Positions 15,354 through 24,757 of a stretch of DNA of 42,330 bases are shown piece by piece. This DNA is from an uncultured Ignavibacteriales bacterium (GTDB taxonomy: Bacteria > Bacteroidota > Ignavibacteria > Ignavibacteriales > Ignavibacteriaceae). The stretch is taken from positions 1-42,330 of the forward strand of contig CAIMOS010000351.1 in assembly GCA_903843135.1 (NCBI GenBank), written 5' to 3'. Positions within the stretch are counted from its first letter, which is position 1. Every line of letters begins with the position of its first letter. A program made the translations under genes and the position numbers. Below the pieces are notes generated by a model. It had not been told where the DNA came from. It saw only the letters and a program-made list of their open reading frames with translations, and made no database searches.

Positions 15354-18300
15354 TTACGCCTCTTTCATCCAGTCTGCCATTTTTGAAATTTCCAGTTTGC
15401 CTTTCTTAAGAGAATTTTCTTTCATCAATACGAATATTACCGGTGTAACGATCAGTACGTGAATCGAAGAAGTGATCAGACCTCCGATCATCGGCGCCGT
15501 AAGCGGCTTCATAACATCCGCGCCTGTACCGGTAGACCACATTATCGGAACAAGTCCAATTATGCTGGTTGCAACAGTCATCAGTTTTGGCCGCAACCGG
15601 AGTACTGACCCTTCAATTGCTGCCTCATAAATATCTTTCGAGGTAATTTCTCCGCGCAATCCTCTGGAGTGGGCGAGAAGCCTTTTATCAAGCGCTTCGT
15701 GAAGATATACGACCATCACCACGCCGGTTTCGACTGCGATTCCGTATAGTGCTATCAGTCCCACCCATACCGCGACGGACAGATTATAGCCGAGCAGATA
15801 AATCGCAATCACTCCGCCGATAAGCGCGAACGGGACCGAAAGCATCACTACTCCGGCTTCCTTATAATCTTTCAGAGTAAAATAAAGCAGAAGGAAAATG
15901 ATCAGCATAACAACCGGGACGATTATCATAATCGAGCGCTGCGCCCTCAGCTTGCTTTCATACTGGCCGCTCCAGGAGATTGTATAACCTTGCGGAAGTT
16001 TAAGTTCGTTTGATATTCTCTTCATCGCATCTTCCATCACGCTCCCCATATCCCTGCCTCGGGCGTTAAGATATACAACTGAGCGCATCATCCCGTTCTC
16101 GCTGTTGATCATCGGAGGCCCGCTTGTAACCTCCACATCGGCGAATACGGAAAGCGGCAGATATATTGTGCTGCCGGACTGCATACCGTTACCGGGGCTG
16201 TTCATCTGTTCCGAACCTGCTACAGAAGCGCCGGCCGTGCTTGTACCCATTCCTGACATACTTCCCTGATCTTCATTACCGGGCTGGGAGTAGGATGTGT
16301 TCACTCCGTTTGCAGGTGAGCTTTGAAATGAACGCAGCGGAACCACTAAATTTTTTAGCGCCTCGGCGTCACTCCGGTAATCCCGTAAGTATCTTACTCT
16401 GATAGGGAAACGCATTCTTCCGGAGTAGAGGGTTGAAATATTTTCGCCCCCGACAGCGGTTTCAATGATCCTCTGAACATCAGCGATATCGAGATTATAC
16501 CTGGCAATCATATCTTTCTTTGGTTTTATATCGAGGTAATAACCGCTCTGGTTCCTTTCGGCAACCACGTCCGCAGCTCCGTCCACCTGCTTCAGGATAT
16601 TCTCCGCGCGGATGGCGAGCATCTCAAGCGTATCAAGATTACTCCCGAAAACTTTCAGCCCGAGATCAGTTCTGACGCCGGTAGATAACATATTGATCCT
16701 GTTAATGATCGGTTGGGTCCATCCGTTTCTTACACCCGGTATCTGCAGTTTCCCGTCCAACTCCGCTATGATATCCTGTTTTGTAATTCCCTGCCGCCAT
16801 TGCTCTTTAGGTTTAAGAATGATGATGGTCTCTATCATGCTCAGAGGGGCATTGTCAGTTGCAGTTTCTGCTCTTCCTGCTTTACCCAGAACCAGATCAA
16901 CCTCGGGAACCGACTTGATAATTCTGTTTTGAAGCTGCATTACTCTGTTTACTTCCGTTATTGACGCGTTTGGTAAGGTAACAGGCATAAAAAGAAGGGA
17001 ACCCTCATCAAGCGGAGGCATAAATTCGGAACCGCGCGATAGGAAGATGGGAACGGTAATTATCAGGGCAAGAATATTGATTGCGAGAGTGGTCTTTTTG
17101 TATTTGAGCGCCCGGTGAATAACCGGCCTGTAGATAGTTATAAAAAACCGGCTCACAATATTCTGCTCTTCGGTCTTGAATTTTCCGCGCATTAAAAATG
17201 TCATCAGTACTGGTATCAGAGTTACCGCAACGATAGCTGAGCCGAACATCACGAAAGTTTTTGTAAAAGCCAGGGGCTTAAATAGTTTGCCTTCCTGTCC
17301 CGTCAACAGAAATACGGGGATAAACGAAACAAGAATTATCAATTCGGAAAAGAATATCGCCCGCCCGACTTGTTTTGCAGCCAGTATTGATAATTCCCTG
17401 TAATCCTGAGGGGAGAGTTCTCCTTTTTCTTTTTGCGCTTCGGCAATCTTGCGGTACGCGTTCTCCACCATTACAATGGATGAATCGACAATTACTCCAA
17501 TCGCGAGAATGATCCCTCCCAGGCTCATAATATTTGAAGTGATGCCGAAAGTCTTCATCAATATAAAACTGATCAGAACCGATACCGGGATTTCAATGAG
17601 AATTCTGATTATGCTTCGCACGTGCAGGAGGAAAATAATCACCATCAGCGATACAGTAATCGTTGATTCAAACAGCGCATTTTTAAGAGTGTCAATCGCC
17701 TGACTTATCAGGGTGCTTCTGTCGTATGCTGTTTTTATCTCAACACTTGGGGGAAGTCCCGGAGAAATTTCTTTAATTTTTTCCCGGACTTTTTCGATTA
17801 CTTCGCTCGCATTGGCTCCGCTCCGCATTACAACAACTCCGCCTACCACTTCGCCCTCACCATTTTTTTCAAGCGACCCGCGCCTGATGTCTGTGCCAAG
17901 CTGGACCGTTGCGACATCACTTACCAGGACCGGCCTTGATGAACCGTTGAACTTGACCGGGAGATTTTCGAGTTCATCCGTTGAACTGATATATCCCTGG
18001 CCCCGTACAAAATATTCAGCGCCGGAAGATTCAATAAGTTTACCGCCGACTTCATTATTGTTTTTCCGGACTGCGGCAATCACTTCATCAATAGTTACTT
18101 CAGAAGCGCGGAGTTTATCCGGATCGAGATCGATCTGATACTGTTTAATAAAACCGCCGATGCTCGCAACTTCCGCGACACCTTCAACGGAACTTAGTTT
18201 GTACCTGATCATCCAGTCCTGGATACTGCGCAAATATGCCGCGTCATATTTCCCTTCAACAGTATACCAGAATACGTGCCCCACACCGGTTCCGTCGGGG

Positions 18301-18689
18301 CCAAGCTGGGGTACTACCCCGCCGGGGAGTTGTGCCGCGATGTTGTTCATCCTTTCGGCAACGCGGCTGCGGGCGAAATAGATATCAGTGTTATCGTCAA
18401 ATATGACAAACACGAACGACATTCCGAACATAGTTGACGCCCGGACTGCTTTAACCTCTGATAATCCTTGTAATGCCGAAACGATCGGATAAGTTACCTG
18501 TCCTTCTACTAATTCGGGGGATCTTCCCATCCATTCTGTGTAGATTATTACCTGGTTCTCCGAGAGATCAGGAATAGCATCCACGGGAAGGTGCATAACA
18601 CTGTAGATACCATATCCGGTGACGGCAAGATAGAATACCAGAACCAGGAAACGGTTTCCGGTACACCAGTCAATTAATTTTTCGATCAT
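15354..18689 (-). CDS. cusA: CusA-type heavy-metal RND efflux pump with Met-rich insertion
   Basis: Inner-membrane proton-driven exporter of 1111 residues, compared with about 1047 in E. coli CusA. The HME-RND proton-relay motif is seen in IGVIVDSSIVMVENAYRK on helix 4. Met568, Met618 and Met667 fall at the same mutual spacing (50 and 49 residues) as the copper/silver-binding Met573, Met623 and Met672 of E. coli CusA, in matching contexts (LLFMP, PLSMIET, INMLSTG). This supports Cu(I)/Ag(I) rather than Zn/Co. Residues ~787-838 are a Ser/Gly/Met-rich stretch with four Met in 32 residues; it stands where CusA normally has a short turn before the VTGPPMI-like segment. It is the first pump gene of the operon, followed after one base by the channel gene. 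Confidence 0.94.
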   Translation of the reverse strand: MIEKLIDWCTGNRFLVLVFYLAVTGYGIYSVMHLPVDAIPDLSENQVIIYTEWMGRSPELVEGQVTYPIVSALQGLSEVKAVRASTMFGMSFVFVIFDDNTDIYFARSRVAERMNNIAAQLPGGVVPQLGPDGTGVGHVFWYTVEGKYDAAYLRSIQDWMIRYKLSSVEGVAEVASIGGFIKQYQIDLDPDKLRASEVTIDEVIAAVRKNNNEVGGKLIESSGAEYFVRGQGYISSTDELENLPVKFNGSSRPVLVSDVATVQLGTDIRRGSLEKNGEGEVVGGVVVMRSGANASEVIEKVREKIKEISPGLPPSVEIKTAYDRSTLISQAIDTLKNALFESTITVSLMVIIFLLHVRSIIRILIEIPVSVLISFILMKTFGITSNIMSLGGIILAIGVIVDSSIVMVENAYRKIAEAQKEKGELSPQDYRELSILAAKQVGRAIFFSELIILVSFIPVFLLTGQEGKLFKPLAFTKTFVMFGSAIVAVTLIPVLMTFLMRGKFKTEEQNIVSRFFITIYRPVIHRALKYKKTTLAINILALIITVPIFLSRGSEFMPPLDEGSLLFMPVTLPNASITEVNRVMQLQNRIIKSVPEVDLVLGKAGRAETATDNAPLSMIETIIILKPKEQWRQGITKQDIIAELDGKLQIPGVRNGWTQPIINRINMLSTGVRTDLGLKVFGSNLDTLEMLAIRAENILKQVDGAADVVAERNQSGYYLDIKPKKDMIARYNLDIADVQRIIETAVGGENISTLYSGRMRFPIRVRYLRDYRSDAEALKNLVVPLRSFQSSPANGVNTSYSQPGNEDQGSMSGMGTSTAGASVAGSEQMNSPGNGMQSGSTIYLPLSVFADVEVTSGPPMINSENGMMRSVVYLNARGRDMGSVMEDAMKRISNELKLPQGYTISWSGQYESKLRAQRSIMIIVPVVMLIIFLLLYFTLKDYKEAGVVMLSVPFALIGGVIAIYLLGYNLSVAVWVGLIALYGIAVETGVVMVVYLHEALDKRLLAHSRGLRGEITSKDIYEAAIEGSVLRLRPKLMTVATSIIGLVPIMWSTGTGADVMKPLTAPMIGGLITSSIHVLIVTPVIFVLMKENSLKKGKLEISKMADWMKEA

Positions 18690-18730
18690 AATTTTCTCAA
18701 TTCAGTTTTAATAAATATTAAAATCCAGCC

Positions 18731-18752
18731 TGCCGGACGGCACATAGCTATG
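18731..18752. repeat. Adjacent palindromes between the HYC gene and cusA
   Basis: TGCCGGACGGCA (5-bp arms around GA, 18731-18742) is followed immediately by the perfect palindrome CATAGCTATG (18743-18752). A short segment after it (CTGCTGAACTGCACGGAA) resembles part of the array unit at the left end of the window. It could be a remnant of the same repeat family or an mRNA structure inside the copper operon. Confidence 0.4.
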
Positions 18753-18791
18753 CCTCTCCGCTGCTGAACTGCACGGAAGAAAATTACAGAT

Positions 18792-19214
18792 CTAAATGAG
18801 TAGTACGGTCGATTTAATCAGTTTGGGGATTTGAGGCGGGGAAGTATCTGTATAAAAAACCTTTGTTAATACAGTTTCCGGGACTAAGCAGAGGTCATTC
18901 GATAATACGATTCCTGATAAGGCAAGTTGATTCTCAACCTGATTCTGAATCAGCGATATTATTTCGATCTTGTTACCAACCAGATGGGTCTCACAGCATT
19001 TGCCGGCGGAGGGGGAAGAGATGGTTGCCCCGGAAGGTATTTCATCTTCGCAGCAGCTGTCGGAAATCTCCTCAGATTCCTCTTCCTCTATGCAGGCTTC
19101 ACAACCTGAAATTGAATTTTCTTTCATCATCATACAATAATGCAGCGGAACAGGGATACCCGAACCCGATATTATCACCGAAATTATAAGAAAATTCAAA
19201 AATGACTTTTGCAT
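18792..19214 (-). CDS. HYC_CC_PP-type cysteine-rich exported protein
   Basis: A small exported protein of about 140 residues with a hydrophobic signal sequence (MQKSFLNFLIISVIISG). It has the order of motifs that names the HYC_CC_PP family: HYC in PLHYCMMM, CC in SCCED and again KCCE, and PP in TSPPQIPK near the C-terminus. A Cys/Glu-rich middle (GCEACIEEEESEE) suggests metal binding. The family is found in Bacteroidota next to metal efflux genes; its function is unproven, probably periplasmic copper handling. The start at 19214 is chosen because it gives a clean signal peptide; the reading frame stays open upstream to 19328 without one. It is the first gene of the copper operon, 102 bases before cusA. 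Confidence 0.75.
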   Translation of the reverse strand: MQKSFLNFLIISVIISGSGIPVPLHYCMMMKENSISGCEACIEEEESEEISDSCCEDEIPSGATISSPSAGKCCETHLVGNKIEIISLIQNQVENQLALSGIVLSNDLCLVPETVLTKVFYTDTSPPQIPKLIKSTVLLI

Positions 19215-19238
19215 AATTTCAATATAACACAAAAACAT

Positions 19239-19248
19239 TTTCCGGAAA
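19239..19248. promoter_or_regulatory. Palindrome TTTCCGGAAA upstream of the copper operon
   Basis: A perfect 10-bp palindrome 25 bases before the HYC gene start, in the 212-bp divergent region shared with the STAS gene. It is a candidate operator for a metal-responsive regulator, but a single short palindrome is weak evidence and no regulator gene is adjacent. Confidence 0.22.
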
Positions 19249-19426
19249 TAGATTTTTAAATACCCGGAAGCTATATCATCGATAAGACAGGGAATCATAG
19301 GGTTTATGTCTGTTTTCCCAATAATCAAAAGCCGGGAGCGTAATGCGGATATTTTACAATTTCCAAAATCAACTATTTATCATTAAATTTAATTTATGTT
19401 TAGTGTTTATAAAGACAAAGGTACCT

Positions 19427-19765
19427 ATGGAAATTATTGAATCGAAAGAGAACACCGTATATATAGTCTCCCTTGGCGGCAGACTTGACATCATGAATTG
19501 TGAGGTTGTGGAAAATAAGTTCCTGGAAGTAATTGATGAAAAGAAGGAAACCAATCTGCTGGTGGATTGTTCGGCACTGACTTTTGTAAGCAGCGCCGGC
19601 CTTCGGTTATTTATTATCGCTCTAAAAAAATTAAACAGTAAAGGCGGGAAGATGGCTTTCTCATCGCTGGACGCCAATACTATGAAAATCTTTACCATTT
19701 CCGGTTATGATAAACTCTTCAAAATTTATAAGACCAGGGAAGAGGCCTTAGTTAATTTTAATTGA
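19427..19765 (+). CDS. STAS-domain anti-sigma-factor antagonist
   Basis: A 112-residue stand-alone STAS domain of the SpoIIAA/RsbV type. The conserved segment LLVDCSALTFVSSAGLRLF contains the serine that partner kinases phosphorylate in this family. It would bind a serine-kinase anti-sigma factor and release it from its target; no such partner gene is in the window. The start at 19427 follows AAAGGT by about five bases. Longer in-frame starts add a non-conserved tail. It overlaps the next gene by four bases (TTGA), so the two are probably co-translated. Confidence 0.9.
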   Translation: MEIIESKENTVYIVSLGGRLDIMNCEVVENKFLEVIDEKKETNLLVDCSALTFVSSAGLRLFIIALKKLNSKGGKMAFSSLDANTMKIFTISGYDKLFKIYKTREEALVNFN

Positions 19766-20598
19766 AAACCGGCCGGAAAATATTAATAGCCGGGGCTTTG
19801 GTTTTACTCACTCTGGCGCTTACGGTTGTGGCCCTTTTCAGGAGCAGCCCTGATCTGACATCGCTCAATCCCGTTCACAGATATCTTGCCTTTAGTGTTT
19901 ATAATACCTGGACAAAATATATTGCTGAGCAGCCGGAAGAAAAAAGAAGCATTGTCAGCTATGACAGCCTGATGAATTCGTTAAATTTTGCTGAAAAGGA
20001 TTTAGCCGAAAAAGTTTTCAGCATTGACCCGAAAATTTTAGGATTCAAGGGCCCGTTCTATGGGAAAAAAGCCGCGGAAAATCTTGTTTCGGTTCCGTCG
20101 GTAAAATTATCGGATCCAAAGGGAAGCAGGGAGACGGGGATTCAGTACTGCCCAACTCACTCCTACCGGGATTACGAAAGGATGATGAACGCAATGTTTA
20201 CCGCAATCGGGAAAAGATTATACATCGATTCCGGTTACCGTTCTCCCGGGAGGCAGGCATACCTCGTGTTTTACTACCTTGTACTCTCCAATGATTACAA
20301 TCTAACCGAAAATGCTAAATGGATCGCGATGCCCGGATACAGCGAACACGGATCGCCGTTAAACAACGCAATCGACTTCGTTACCGCTGAAGGAATGAAC
20401 GGTTTTGAGGCGGGGCAGTCCGCCGCAGACTTCGAAAAACTTAAAGAATACGAATGGCTTCTGCAAAACGCCGGATCGTATAATTTCTATCTCTCCTACC
20501 CTAAAAACAACACTCAGGGAGTCGCTTTTGAACCCTGGCACTGGCACTGGGACGGTGATCTCGACACCGCTTTACGAAGGGAAGTCACTGTAAAGTAA
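19762..20598 (+). CDS. VanY-like D-alanyl-D-alanine carboxypeptidase (M15)
   Basis: A 278-residue zinc peptidase predicted to trim the terminal D-Ala of peptidoglycan. It is anchored by one N-terminal helix (ILIAGALVLLTLALTVVALF) with the catalytic domain in the periplasm. Visible M15 motifs are SGYRSPGRQ, SEHGSPLNNAID (first His and Asp zinc ligands) and EPWHWHW (catalytic Glu and last His ligand). The His-to-Asp spacing in the second motif is nine residues, two more than the common SxHxxGxAxD form. Translation appears to start at TTG inside the STAS stop region; no ATG nearby would keep the membrane anchor. Regulation is probably shared with the STAS gene. Confidence 0.82.
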   Translation: MKTGRKILIAGALVLLTLALTVVALFRSSPDLTSLNPVHRYLAFSVYNTWTKYIAEQPEEKRSIVSYDSLMNSLNFAEKDLAEKVFSIDPKILGFKGPFYGKKAAENLVSVPSVKLSDPKGSRETGIQYCPTHSYRDYERMMNAMFTAIGKRLYIDSGYRSPGRQAYLVFYYLVLSNDYNLTENAKWIAMPGYSEHGSPLNNAIDFVTAEGMNGFEAGQSAADFEKLKEYEWLLQNAGSYNFYLSYPKNNTQGVAFEPWHWHWDGDLDTALRREVTVK

Positions 20599-20672
20599 GG
20601 TCTTGGGACTTTTAGCAATTCTAATTCTTTTCATATATTTAGTATTCTTTTTTAAAAAGTTCCCAAAGGCCA

Positions 20673-21968
20673 ATGAAGAAAATTTATATCAGCGAACTAT
20701 CCAAGTATGTAGGGCAGGAAATCTCCATTCCGGGCTGGGTATATCATAAAAGATCCAGCGGCAAAATTCATTTCGTAATATTAAGAGACGGTACCGGATT
20801 GCTCCAGTGCGTATATTTCAAGGGTAATGTGACTCCTGAAGTATTCGAACTCACTGATAAACTGGGGCAGGAGTCCTCAGTGATTGTCACAGGTTTAGTA
20901 AAACAGGAACCGAGAGCTCCGGGCGGGTACGAGCTGGACGCTAAAGATATTACACTTCTGGGTAATTCAGAAGACTACCCAATTACCCCAAAAGATCACG
21001 GAATTGAATTCCTGATGGATAAAAGGCATCTCTGGCTCCGCTCTGCGAAACAGGTTGCCATCTTAAGGATCCGCCACAGGATTGTTAAGGCGATCAGGGA
21101 TTTCTTTGATAACAAAGGATTCACTCTTGCCGACTCTCCTATTTTAACTCCGGCTGCCTGCGAAGGCACTTCAACCCTTTTTGAAACAGATTATTTCGAT
21201 CTCGGAAAAGCCTATCTTACCCAGTCAGGACAGTTGTATGCAGAAGCAAGCGCACTTGCGCTTGGTAAAGTATATACATTCGGACCGACATTCAGAGCTG
21301 AAAAATCCAAAACACGCAGACACCTTACAGAGTTCTGGATGGTAGAGCCGGAAGTCGCTTTCGCTGACCTAAACGACAATATGGATCTCGCCGAAGAATT
21401 CCTTGAATACGTAGTACAAACTGTACTCGCCGAAAGAGCCGAGGAACTTAAAGTTCTCGAGCGCGATGTAACAAAACTTCAGAATGTAAAAAGGCCTCTT
21501 CCGCGCATAAGCTATGATGAGGCTGTTGAAATCCTGAAGAAGAACGGCGTTGAGTTTGAATACGGAAATGATCTTGGCGGCGGAGATGAAACAATTATTT
21601 CAAACCAGTTCGACCGCCCGGTGATGGTCCACAGGTATCCTGCGGAAGTTAAAGCATTTTATATGAAACGTGACCCTGAAAATGAAAAATTTGCGCTGGC
21701 GGTTGATGTTCTCGCACCGGAAGGTTACGGCGAAATTATCGGCGGAAGTCAGAGGGAAGATAACTACGATCTTCTTCTGGGGCGCATCCACGAACATAAT
21801 CTTCCGCAGGAGGCATTCGAGTGGTACCTTGACCTGAGAAGATACGGGACAGTTCCTCACGCCGGTTTTGGTTTAGGGCTCGAGCGTACTGTCGGGTGGA
21901 TTTGCGGCCTCGACCACGTCAGGGAAACAATTCCTTTCGCAAGAATGATTTATAGAAATACTCCTTAA
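20673..21968 (+). CDS. asnS: Asparaginyl-tRNA synthetase
   Basis: Charges tRNA-Asn with asparagine; 431 residues, the compact class II form. An OB-fold anticodon domain occupies about residues 1-105. The catalytic domain has the motif 1 region ([15 protein letters not shown]), the AsnRS-specific [12 protein letters not shown], motif 2 ([21 protein letters not shown]) and motif 3 ([16 protein letters not shown]). The asparagine-type YLTQSGQ separates it from AspRS. AAAGG precedes the ATG. It ends only seven bases before nuoJ, so translation and respiratory genes appear to share a transcript. Confidence 0.94.
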   Translation: MKKIYISELSKYVGQEISIPGWVYHKRSSGKIHFVILRDGTGLLQCVYFKGNVTPEVFELTDKLGQESSVIVTGLVKQEPRAPGGYELDAKDITLLGNSEDYPITPKDHGIEFLMDKRHLWLRSAKQVAILRIRHRIVKAIRDFFDNKGFTLADSPILTPAACEGTSTLFETDYFDLGKAYLTQSGQLYAEASALALGKVYTFGPTFRAEKSKTRRHLTEFWMVEPEVAFADLNDNMDLAEEFLEYVVQTVLAERAEELKVLERDVTKLQNVKRPLPRISYDEAVEILKKNGVEFEYGNDLGGGDETIISNQFDRPVMVHRYPAEVKAFYMKRDPENEKFALAVDVLAPEGYGEIIGGSQREDNYDLLLGRIHEHNLPQEAFEWYLDLRRYGTVPHAGFGLGLERTVGWICGLDHVRETIPFARMIYRNTP

Positions 21969-21975
21969 GGTGAAT

Positions 21976-22488
21976 ATGAATCTTGAATCTGTATTATTTT
22001 ATGTATTTGCAGCCGTATCAGTGGCTGCCTCAATCTTTGTTGTTTCCTCCAAAAGTCCGGTTATATCCGCACTCTCACTGATTGTCAACTTCGCCTCGCT
22101 CGCGGGCGTATATCTTACCCTGTACGCGCAGTTTATTGCAGTTGTGCAGGTTATTGTGTACGCAGGCGCGATTATGGTGCTTTTTCTCTTCGTGATAATG
22201 CTTATAAAGCCGGAATCGGATTTGGGAATTCTGCACGGGCATAAACCCTTCAAGCTGCTGACCATAACCGTCGGCCTGATTGTGCTTGCGCAATTGATAT
22301 TTATTATCGTGTCAGGAAAACCGTCGACAACACTTACGGGAAATTCAGCAAGTGTTGAAATAGGGACCGTCGAGAAAATCGGCTGGGAACTGATGACAAA
22401 TTACCTTCTGCCTTTCGAAGCGATAGGTTTCTTACTTCTCGCAGCCTCGATTGGCGCAATGGTTTTAGCAAAAAAGAAATTCGAGTAG
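21976..22488 (+). CDS. nuoJ: NADH-quinone oxidoreductase subunit J
   Basis: Membrane-arm subunit J of complex I, 170 residues with about five transmembrane helices. It has the family's AQFIAVVQVIVYAGAIMVLFLFVIML segment in helix 3, whose pi-bulge couples quinone chemistry to pumping (shown here only as VIVYAGAIMVLF). The ATG at 21976 is preferred over an in-frame GTG at 21970 because AAGGTG lies five bases upstream of the ATG. Three bases separate it from nuoK. Confidence 0.93.
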   Translation: MNLESVLFYVFAAVSVAASIFVVSSKSPVISALSLIVNFASLAGVYLTLYAQFIAVVQVIVYAGAIMVLFLFVIMLIKPESDLGILHGHKPFKLLTITVGLIVLAQLIFIIVSGKPSTTLTGNSASVEIGTVEKIGWELMTNYLLPFEAIGFLLLAASIGAMVLAKKKFE

Positions 22489-22491
22489 AAT

Positions 22492-22794
22492 ATGATACCT
22501 GTAGAACACTATCTCTTCTTAAGCGCATTTATGTTTATTACCGGAGTGATCGGAGTTGTCACCCGCAGGAATGCAATTGTTGTTTTTATGTCAATCGAGC
22601 TGATGCTTAACTCGGCAAACCTGACTTTTGTTGCATTCTCCTCATATCTCGGTAACATTACCGGACAGCTCGTTGTGTTTTTTGTTATGGCAGTTGCCGC
22701 AGCCGAAGCCGCTGTCGGGCTCGCGATCATAATTGCCATTTTCAGGAACAAACTGACAGTGAACCTTGACGAAATCAACATCCTAAAGTGGTAA
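22492..22794 (+). CDS. nuoK: NADH-quinone oxidoreductase subunit K
   Basis: A 100-residue membrane subunit with three helices, homologous to MrpC of multisubunit antiporters. The conserved helix-2 and helix-3 glutamates are visible in [14 protein letters not shown] and [11 protein letters not shown]; they form part of the central proton path of complex I. Length is exactly normal. It lies between nuoJ (3 bases) and nuoL (19 bases) on the same strand. Confidence 0.95.
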   Translation: MIPVEHYLFLSAFMFITGVIGVVTRRNAIVVFMSIELMLNSANLTFVAFSSYLGNITGQLVVFFVMAVAAAEAAVGLAIIIAIFRNKLTVNLDEINILKW

Positions 22795-22813
22795 TTCAGG
22801 AAGTTTATTAAAG

Positions 22814-24754
22814 ATGATTGAATTAATTTATTTAACAGTTTTATTGCCGTTCATCGGGTTTCTGATCAACGGTTTATTCGGAAGAAAGATCAAAAATGAA
22901 ACGGTGATCGGATGGATAGGGAGCGGAGCGATCGGCCTTTCATTTATCGTTACCCTGATGGCATTCTTCGAAACGCTCGCCAAACCGGAAACCGAACGAC
23001 ACTTTATTGTTCATTTATTTCAGTGGATGAAAGTTGACACGCTGAATATTCCGGTCGGATACCAGGTTGATCCGCTTTCTCTCCTGATGGCGCTGATAGT
23101 AACCGGAGTCGGTTTCGTGATCCACGTTTACTCTATCGGCTATATGCACGGCGACAAAGGATTCTGGAGATTTTTCGCCTACCTTAATCTCTTCATCTTC
23201 GCGATGATGAACCTTATCCTCGCAGACAACTTTGTTCTTCTTTTCCTCGGGTGGGAAGGAGTGGGACTATGTTCTTACCTGCTGATCGGATTCTGGTATG
23301 ACAGGAAATTCGAGAAGAGTACAACTTCAGACGCTGCTAAAAAGGCGTTTGTCGTGAACAGGATAGGAGACTTCGGATTCCTCATCGGTATGTTTATTAT
23401 CTATTTGAATTTTAATACGCTCCGGTTTGAAGAGGTTTTTGCCCAGATGCAGATCGGCGGAATTCCGGAGAGTGTATTTAATATGATCGCGCTGTTTCTA
23501 TTCATCGGCGCGACCGGAAAGTCAGCTCAGATACCTTTGTACGTATGGCTGCCTGACGCTATGGCGGGCCCAACGCCGGTTTCAGCTCTCATCCACGCTG
23601 CTACAATGGTTACGGCGGGTGTTTATATGGTTGCGAGATGTTCTATCATTTACGCTTCAGCGCCTGCCATTATGACCGTTGTTGCTGTCATTGGTTTACT
23701 GACAGCGCTGTTCGCGGCCTCCATCGGACTTGTACAAAATGATATTAAAAAAGTGCTCGCTTATTCAACCGTAAGTCAGCTTGGGTATATGTTTCTCGCA
23801 ATGGGAATGGGCGCTTTTACCGCGGGAATTTTTCACGTAATGACGCACGCGTTTTTCAAGGCGCTTTTATTCCTTGGCGCGGGATCCGTTATTCACGGAA
23901 TGCACGAGGAACAGAACATTCAGAAGTACGGCGGACTCAAAAAGTATATGCCTGTAACTTACCTGACTTTTCTTATGGGCGCCATCGCGATTTCAGGAAT
24001 ACCGCCATTTGCTGGTTTCTTCAGCAAGGACGAAATACTCTGGAACGCTTACGCAAACGGCGGCCTTGTCTACTGGATCATCGGAGCATTTACAGCTATG
24101 ATGACCGCGTTTTATATGTTCAGGCTATACTCCCTTACATTTGAAGGGAACGAAAGATTCGACCACCATCAGGTTCATCCTCACGAGTCACCGAAAGTAA
24201 TGACAATTCCGCTTATCATTCTCGCGGTTCTTAGTGTCATCGGCGGATTTGCCGGAGTTCCGGTGATCTTTTCAGGTGAAGGAGGAAACCAGATCGAAAA
24301 ATGGCTCGAACCGGTTTTCAGCCCGGCAAACTCGATTATTGCATCACACTCCGTGCATTCACATTTTGAAGAAATTCTCCTGATGGTTATTTCCGTTCTG
24401 GCAGCAGCCGGATCGATTATGTTCTCACGCTTCATCTACCTTAAGAAGAAAAATATCGCAGAGTCAGCTTCGATAAAATTCGCAGGGTTGAATAAACTCC
24501 TGTGGAATAAATATTATGTTGATGAGGGGTACGATAAAGCCGTTATTACTCCGATCTTCAAATTATCCGACAGTTTTCTCTGGAAAATTACGGACGTGAA
24601 GTTAATTGACGGCGTTGTTAACGGTACCGCAAAAATTATTGATGTGATCGGTTCAAGGATCAGAAAGATGCAGACCGGAGTCGCACAATTTTACGCAGTT
24701 GTAATGGTCCTCGGAATAGCGGCCGCACTTTTCTGGATTATAGCGAGTTTATAG
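22814..24754 (+). CDS. nuoL: NADH-quinone oxidoreductase subunit L
   Basis: Largest antiporter-like proton-pumping subunit of complex I, 646 residues with about 16 membrane helices. Landmarks are LFLGWEGVGLCSYLLIGFW with the key helix-5 Glu, GKSAQIPLYVWLPDAMAGPTPVSALIHAATMV with the pumping Lys and His residues, and the extended C-terminal part expected to form the long lateral helix and anchor helix (residues ~520-646). A His-rich stretch HHQVHPHESP lies in a late loop. It is followed after three bases by nuoM. Confidence 0.95.
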   Translation: MIELIYLTVLLPFIGFLINGLFGRKIKNETVIGWIGSGAIGLSFIVTLMAFFETLAKPETERHFIVHLFQWMKVDTLNIPVGYQVDPLSLLMALIVTGVGFVIHVYSIGYMHGDKGFWRFFAYLNLFIFAMMNLILADNFVLLFLGWEGVGLCSYLLIGFWYDRKFEKSTTSDAAKKAFVVNRIGDFGFLIGMFIIYLNFNTLRFEEVFAQMQIGGIPESVFNMIALFLFIGATGKSAQIPLYVWLPDAMAGPTPVSALIHAATMVTAGVYMVARCSIIYASAPAIMTVVAVIGLLTALFAASIGLVQNDIKKVLAYSTVSQLGYMFLAMGMGAFTAGIFHVMTHAFFKALLFLGAGSVIHGMHEEQNIQKYGGLKKYMPVTYLTFLMGAIAISGIPPFAGFFSKDEILWNAYANGGLVYWIIGAFTAMMTAFYMFRLYSLTFEGNERFDHHQVHPHESPKVMTIPLIILAVLSVIGGFAGVPVIFSGEGGNQIEKWLEPVFSPANSIIASHSVHSHFEEILLMVISVLAAAGSIMFSRFIYLKKKNIAESASIKFAGLNKLLWNKYYVDEGYDKAVITPIFKLSDSFLWKITDVKLIDGVVNGTAKIIDVIGSRIRKMQTGVAQFYAVVMVLGIAAALFWIIASL

Positions 24755-24757
24755 AAT

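Noticed and set aside
17713-18138. 141-residue plus-strand open frame opposite cusA
   Set aside because: It lies wholly within the strongly conserved RND pump gene, has no domain or ribosome-binding site, and is explained by codon bias of the opposite strand.
19280-19320. Hairpin GGGAA/TTCCC upstream of the STAS gene
   Set aside because: Five-base stem with a long loop; expected by chance in a 200-bp intergenic region.
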